The translations under genes and the position numbers were made by a program. Under the pieces are notes generated by a model that had not been told where the DNA came from, searched no databases, and saw only the letters and a list, made by a program, of their open reading frames with translations. A DNA stretch of 64,000 bases from Zerene cesonia. Its lineage: Eukaryota; Arthropoda; Insecta; Lepidoptera; Pieridae. The stretch spans positions 3,038,001 through 3,102,000 of the forward strand of contig NC_052114.1 in assembly GCF_012273895.1 (NCBI RefSeq), given 5' to 3'. Of this stretch, positions 61,086 to 64,000 are shown in pieces; within the stretch, counting starts at the first letter, position 1; each line of letters begins with the position of its first letter.

Positions 61086-63197
61086 GTAAGCATAAATGTG
61101 TTAGAAAAATTATTGCTTTGTTTATTAAAAATTCATTGCAAACAATGATGTAGACGTTGTTTATCGTAAACATAATTTATTTGCTTATATTATGTTTACG
61201 ATATTCATTTTTAAAATATATACGTTCAATAAATTAATATACATCCCTCGCTATTTGTTTTGCTTCATATGTTAGATTATAAAGACGCTTCGTTATATTT
61301 TTGAATTATCCTGTATGGATTAATAACAATACAGAAAATCTGTAGGTTTAACTAAAGAGAGAGAAAGAGTTCTCAAATTTTTAGTTTCCTGTGTAAATTA
61401 TTATAACAAAATTTTATATCTTATACAAAACTGTTAACAACGAAAACAACGAAATATATATTTTTAATACTCCTGCTTATTTTCAGACTCAATACAAACA
61501 TGGACATTTAGCGAAACATTAGGGGCTTTGAGTTTGGTTTTAATTATTTATTTAGCATTGGTATTAAAGATTTTACCTCGGTTTATGAAGAATCGACAGG
61601 CTTATGAACTCAATCGCTTACTGTCCATATACAATGCATTGCAAGTCGCTTCTTCGATGTACATAGTTTTGCTTGTAAGTATAATTGCTATTCATATATC
61701 GCAGGCGTTTATATAGTGAGCTACTTATTAATACTTCTTGTTGAGTTTTATGAAACAATGGTTTATTTCAAAGATCACAAGAAAAATACTTAGAGCTTTT
61801 TTTCCTTCGTTACTTCATACTGAGTTAACCGATTTTCATGATTCTTTTCATATTCAAAAGCTGTTACTTGTAATGTGGTGTGGTGGTTGGTCTAGTTCTG
61901 ACCATATGAAATAGTCCAAACGGTCAAAGGGGGGACATCCTTGATCATGTCGTTACCATTCTTCCGACTCACATCGACATTCAACGCAAAAAAAATTCTG
62001 ACCCTTTCAAGTTAGTTCTGATGGCTTTTTTACTAAAAACAATTACTGTATTTAACGAATATTCTCAAAACTAATCTACGTATTAAAAAAAAAATACCTT
62101 TAACAGTAATAAGTTACATCTTGACCTAGTAACATGGGCTATTTATTTATCTCCGGGCAAAGCTGCGTCAAGCAGCTAGTTTCGTACAGAGTTAATATTA
62201 CATTACATTAATTAAAGCAAATATTCAACAATTTTTCATTTATGTATTATTCATTATATCCATACTTTAGGGTAAACAATGATTAGAAAGAATTAAATAA
62301 TAAATATTTTTCACAAATATTGCGTAGTACGTTGAAAATAGGTAATACGATTTTCTAACCATAATTAATAACAATGAAAATTATTGTATGGATATTGAAT
62401 TTATGTGACCTTCGCAAATTTACAAACAACAATTTTTATCCAATACAGTAACTAGGCACAGTAGGTAATTAATTATTTATTATGTTATTATCATGTATTT
62501 TAAATTACACATTTTGCATACAATTGTCTTAATTATGCCTACGTTACTAGCTTCCCGCCCGCGGCTTAGTCCGCTTTGTCTATTAAAATTTCCATGGGAA
62601 GGAGATGGTTCAACACAGCATATAGACATCGTATATTATCCATGAGTGTGGTAAGAAGTCACTCTTTAGCCCCAAAATCTCCACACACAAAGATTATAAT
62701 CGGTCAGGTGCGACATGAAAGAAAGACAAACAAAGAAATACTTATTTTTATTAAAAAATACTTGCTGTTCGCTCCGGCTTCGGCTGTAGTAGATATATAG
62801 CCTATGACACTACGTGATGTTGCAGCTGTCTAATGATGAAATAATTTTTGAAAGCGATCCAGTGGTTTTTGTGTGATAACGTTACAAACATACAAAAATA
62901 CAGAAGTTTCCACTTTAGTGTAGATATAAGCAAAAAATCGCTGTGACGTTTTGTATGAGGATAAACTCCGCTAAAAAATGCTTATTGTAGCGGACAATCT
63001 TTTTACTCTACTGCGAATTAAAATTGTTTTCAATAGGCATCTTATTAGCACTTTTTAATATAAGCCATATTATGTATTTTTTACGTGTAAGTAATATTAT
63101 ATCATCTAAAGTGTTATTTTTATTCTAGTATGCGAAATACATACTCCAGTATGGTATAATTACTACAAGATGTCCACGGGGAGACGATTTGAGGTCG
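61028..63197 (+). CDS. ELOVL-family fatty acid elongase, 5' part only (3 exons seen, continues past window edge)
   Basis: Second very-long-chain fatty acid elongase, on the opposite strand to gene 1. Exons 61028-61085, 61487-61674 and 63129-63197 join in frame to 105 codons and end on a GT donor, so the gene goes on beyond 64000. It begins MDSKLEFVSKEFG. Residues 31-49 form a hydrophobic span, followed by FMKNRQAYELNR (52-63) and LLSIYNALQVASSMY (64-78), matching the family loop and YNxxQV motif. Exon 3 gives YAKYILQYGIITTRCP, a family-type loop. The catalytic histidine box would be in exons outside the window, so activity cannot be judged. AAA-ATG context and an in-frame TAG at 61007-61009 support the start. 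Its intron positions equal those of gene 1, so the two are paralogues, although sequence identity is modest. Confidence 0.88.
61086..61486 (+). other. Intron 1 of elongase gene 2
   Basis: 401 bases, GTAAGC...TTTCAG, AT-rich, nothing else seen. The matching intron of gene 1 is ten times longer. Confidence 0.85.
61487..61674 (+). CDS. Elongase gene 2, coding exon 2
   Basis: 188 bases between acceptor CTTATTTTCAG and donor CTT|GTAAGT. It completes Asp20 and encodes the first hydrophobic span, the MKNRQAYELNRLL loop and YNALQV. It ends nine residues after QV, exactly where exon 2 of gene 1 ends. Confidence 0.92.
61796..62182 (+). mobile_element. Dispersed non-coding element, forward
   Basis: Head TTTTTTTCCTTCGTTACTTC and CTGAGTTAACCGATTTTCATGA-like sequence; end CTCCGGGCAAAGCTGCGTCA plus AGCAGCTAGTTT. 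Head and end motifs fit the CCGGGC...GCTAGT class. Confidence 0.5.
62547..62700 (-). mobile_element. Dispersed non-coding element, reverse
   Basis: ACTAGCTTCCCGCCCGCGGC, TTAGTCCGCTTTGTC, then AATTTCCATGGGAAGG. Reverse layout of a CCCGCGG-ended element; its inner part decays beyond 62700. Confidence 0.55.
63129..63197 (+). CDS. Elongase gene 2, coding exon 3
   Basis: 69 bases, 23 codons, phase 0 on both sides, between acceptor TTTTATTCTAG and donor TCG|GTGAGT. It encodes YAKYILQYGIITTRCP and then RGDDLRS. The following exon should begin in phase 0 outside the window. Confidence 0.88.
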
Positions 63198-63543
63198 GTG
63201 AGTATCTTATTTGAATATAAGGACAGGCTGGATAGTGGGTGCTAATTAATCACGCATAGCATCCGAATCGGAAACAGTAAAACGTTATCTGTGGTCAATC
63301 TGAGGATGACAGAATTGTATTTAATATAATATTATACGTCCGTTTACTAATGTGAAATGTTGTGTGTGGTTTTGTAATGCTGTCGAAAAAGTCGTGTTAA
63401 AAATGTTTTTTTTTTTCCTAATCTTTGATCCTGAAGTCAATTGAAATATATGCAAATACGTCAAAACATAATAAATTGTTTTGTTTTATTAATCATATAA
63501 CACAATTAATTAAACGAATATCAAACATTTTTAAACATAATTA

Positions 63544-63847
63544 ATCATCATCATCAGCCCATACATGTTCCCACTGCTGGTACACAGGCGTGGGTACATG
63601 TATGAGGCCATAATCTACCACGCTGGCTAAGTGCGGCTTGGCAGATGTCACATGTTGTCGAACTTTTTTTTGATTCTTAGACATGCCGGTTTCCTCGCAA
63701 TGATTTCCTTCGCCGTTTCGAGCAATGGTGTGATTCACATGCGCAGATAAATTAGTAAAATCATTTATTCTCTGCACGCACGCCCGATTACGAACCCCGA
63801 CTTATCGATTTTGATATCGATTTTCTCAGCACTGAGTCACAACTGCT
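63544..63847 (-). mobile_element. Metulj-like SINE, near full-length copy, reverse orientation
   Basis: Reads ATCATCATCATCAGCCCATA at the left, then GCTTGGCAGATGTCACATGT, ATGCGCAGATAAATT, and the tRNA-like head ending in GACTCAGTGCTGAG on the minus strand. The B box is intact enough to see as GGGGTTCGTAATCGGGCG. Lies in intron 3 of elongase gene 2, antisense to it. Confidence 0.8.
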
Positions 63848-63896
63848 TTTTTTTGTTTCACTGCTTTGACTTTTTACTTACACTTTTTTAATATGG

Positions 63897-64000
63897 TTGC
63901 CTGGAAGAGATCACTTGTAAGTGATAATGCCGCTTTATGTTCTGTATATTGTAGTATAAGTTTTACCCATTGTACCCTGAAGCCATCAAAAGCTGATATA
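63897..64000 (+). mobile_element. LINE 3' end with hairpin, copy 3 (runs off window)
   Basis: GGTTGCCTGGAAGAGATCAC, TTGTAAGTGATAATGCCGC, TCTGTATATTGTAGTATAAG. Stem ATCACT/AGTGAT (63910-63915, 63920-63925), loop TGTA. Confidence 0.55.

Larger units (their letters stand above)
61675..63128 (+). other. Intron 2 of elongase gene 2
   Basis: 1454 bases, GTAAGT...TTCTAG. Contains two mobile-element remnants (61796-62182 and 62547-62700). Confidence 0.85.
63198..64000 (+). other. Start of intron 3 of elongase gene 2, to window edge
   Basis: Opens with GTGAGT. Holds an inverted full-length SINE and a LINE 3' end, listed separately. No further coding exon before the window ends. Confidence 0.7.

Noticed and set aside
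1..64000. CRISPR array, phage, integrated virus or biosynthetic cluster
   Set aside because: No spaced direct-repeat array, no viral or transposase reading frame and no operon-like gene packing; all structure fits an insect chromosome.

Overview
The window is AT-rich eukaryotic nuclear DNA from an insect, almost certainly a lepidopteran. It has GT-AG introns, coding exons of only 58-250 bases inside kilobases of non-coding DNA, and many dispersed repeats of types common in butterflies and moths: tRNA-derived SINEs ending in TGATGATGAT (Metulj-like), short elements with GCGCCCCGCGG ends, and LINE 3' tails with a small hairpin. Two runs of exactly 1000 Ns (30674-31673 and 44659-45658) are scaffold gaps. 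Nothing bacterial, organellar or CRISPR-like was seen.

Only two genes can be supported, and both are ELOVL-type very-long-chain fatty acid elongases. Gene 1 is on the minus strand (coding 21817 down to 4596, seven coding exons). It reads through as a complete 329-residue protein with every ELOVL box: KLSEFADT, LRKKK, HLYHH, NNLVHVIMYGYY and TTMQLIQF. It ends in an NGH-rich tail and a KEKLQ dilysine-type ER retrieval signal. Gene 2 is on the plus strand (from 61028). Its first three coding exons (105 codons) lie in the window and the rest, including the histidine box, lies beyond the right edge. The two genes are divergent and about 39 kb apart. They share intron positions and phases: the first intron splits an Asp codon, and the second falls nine residues after a YNxxQV motif. 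They are therefore paralogues of a local elongase cluster. Both enzymes would be expected to catalyse the condensation (3-ketoacyl-CoA synthase) step of fatty acid elongation in the ER membrane, feeding cuticular lipid, wax or pheromone-precursor synthesis.

Layout: 1-4595 is flanking DNA and the probable 3' UTR of gene 1, with one small CpG-rich patch at about 1855-1985. 4596-21951 is gene 1 with repeat-littered introns. 21952-61009 is the inter-gene region, full of SINEs, SINE-like elements, LINE 3' ends and the two gaps, plus three GC-richer patches with good splice donors that could be distant non-coding first exons. 61028-63197 is the 5' half of gene 2. 63198-64000 is intron holding an inverted SINE and a LINE 3' end.

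No complete transposase, reverse transcriptase or novel defence or biosynthetic system is visible. The most interesting signals are the conserved intron architecture of the two elongases, a LINE 3' hairpin whose stem is kept by a compensatory change, coding exon 3 of gene 1 sandwiched between two mobile elements, and both assembly gaps ending in the same repeat.
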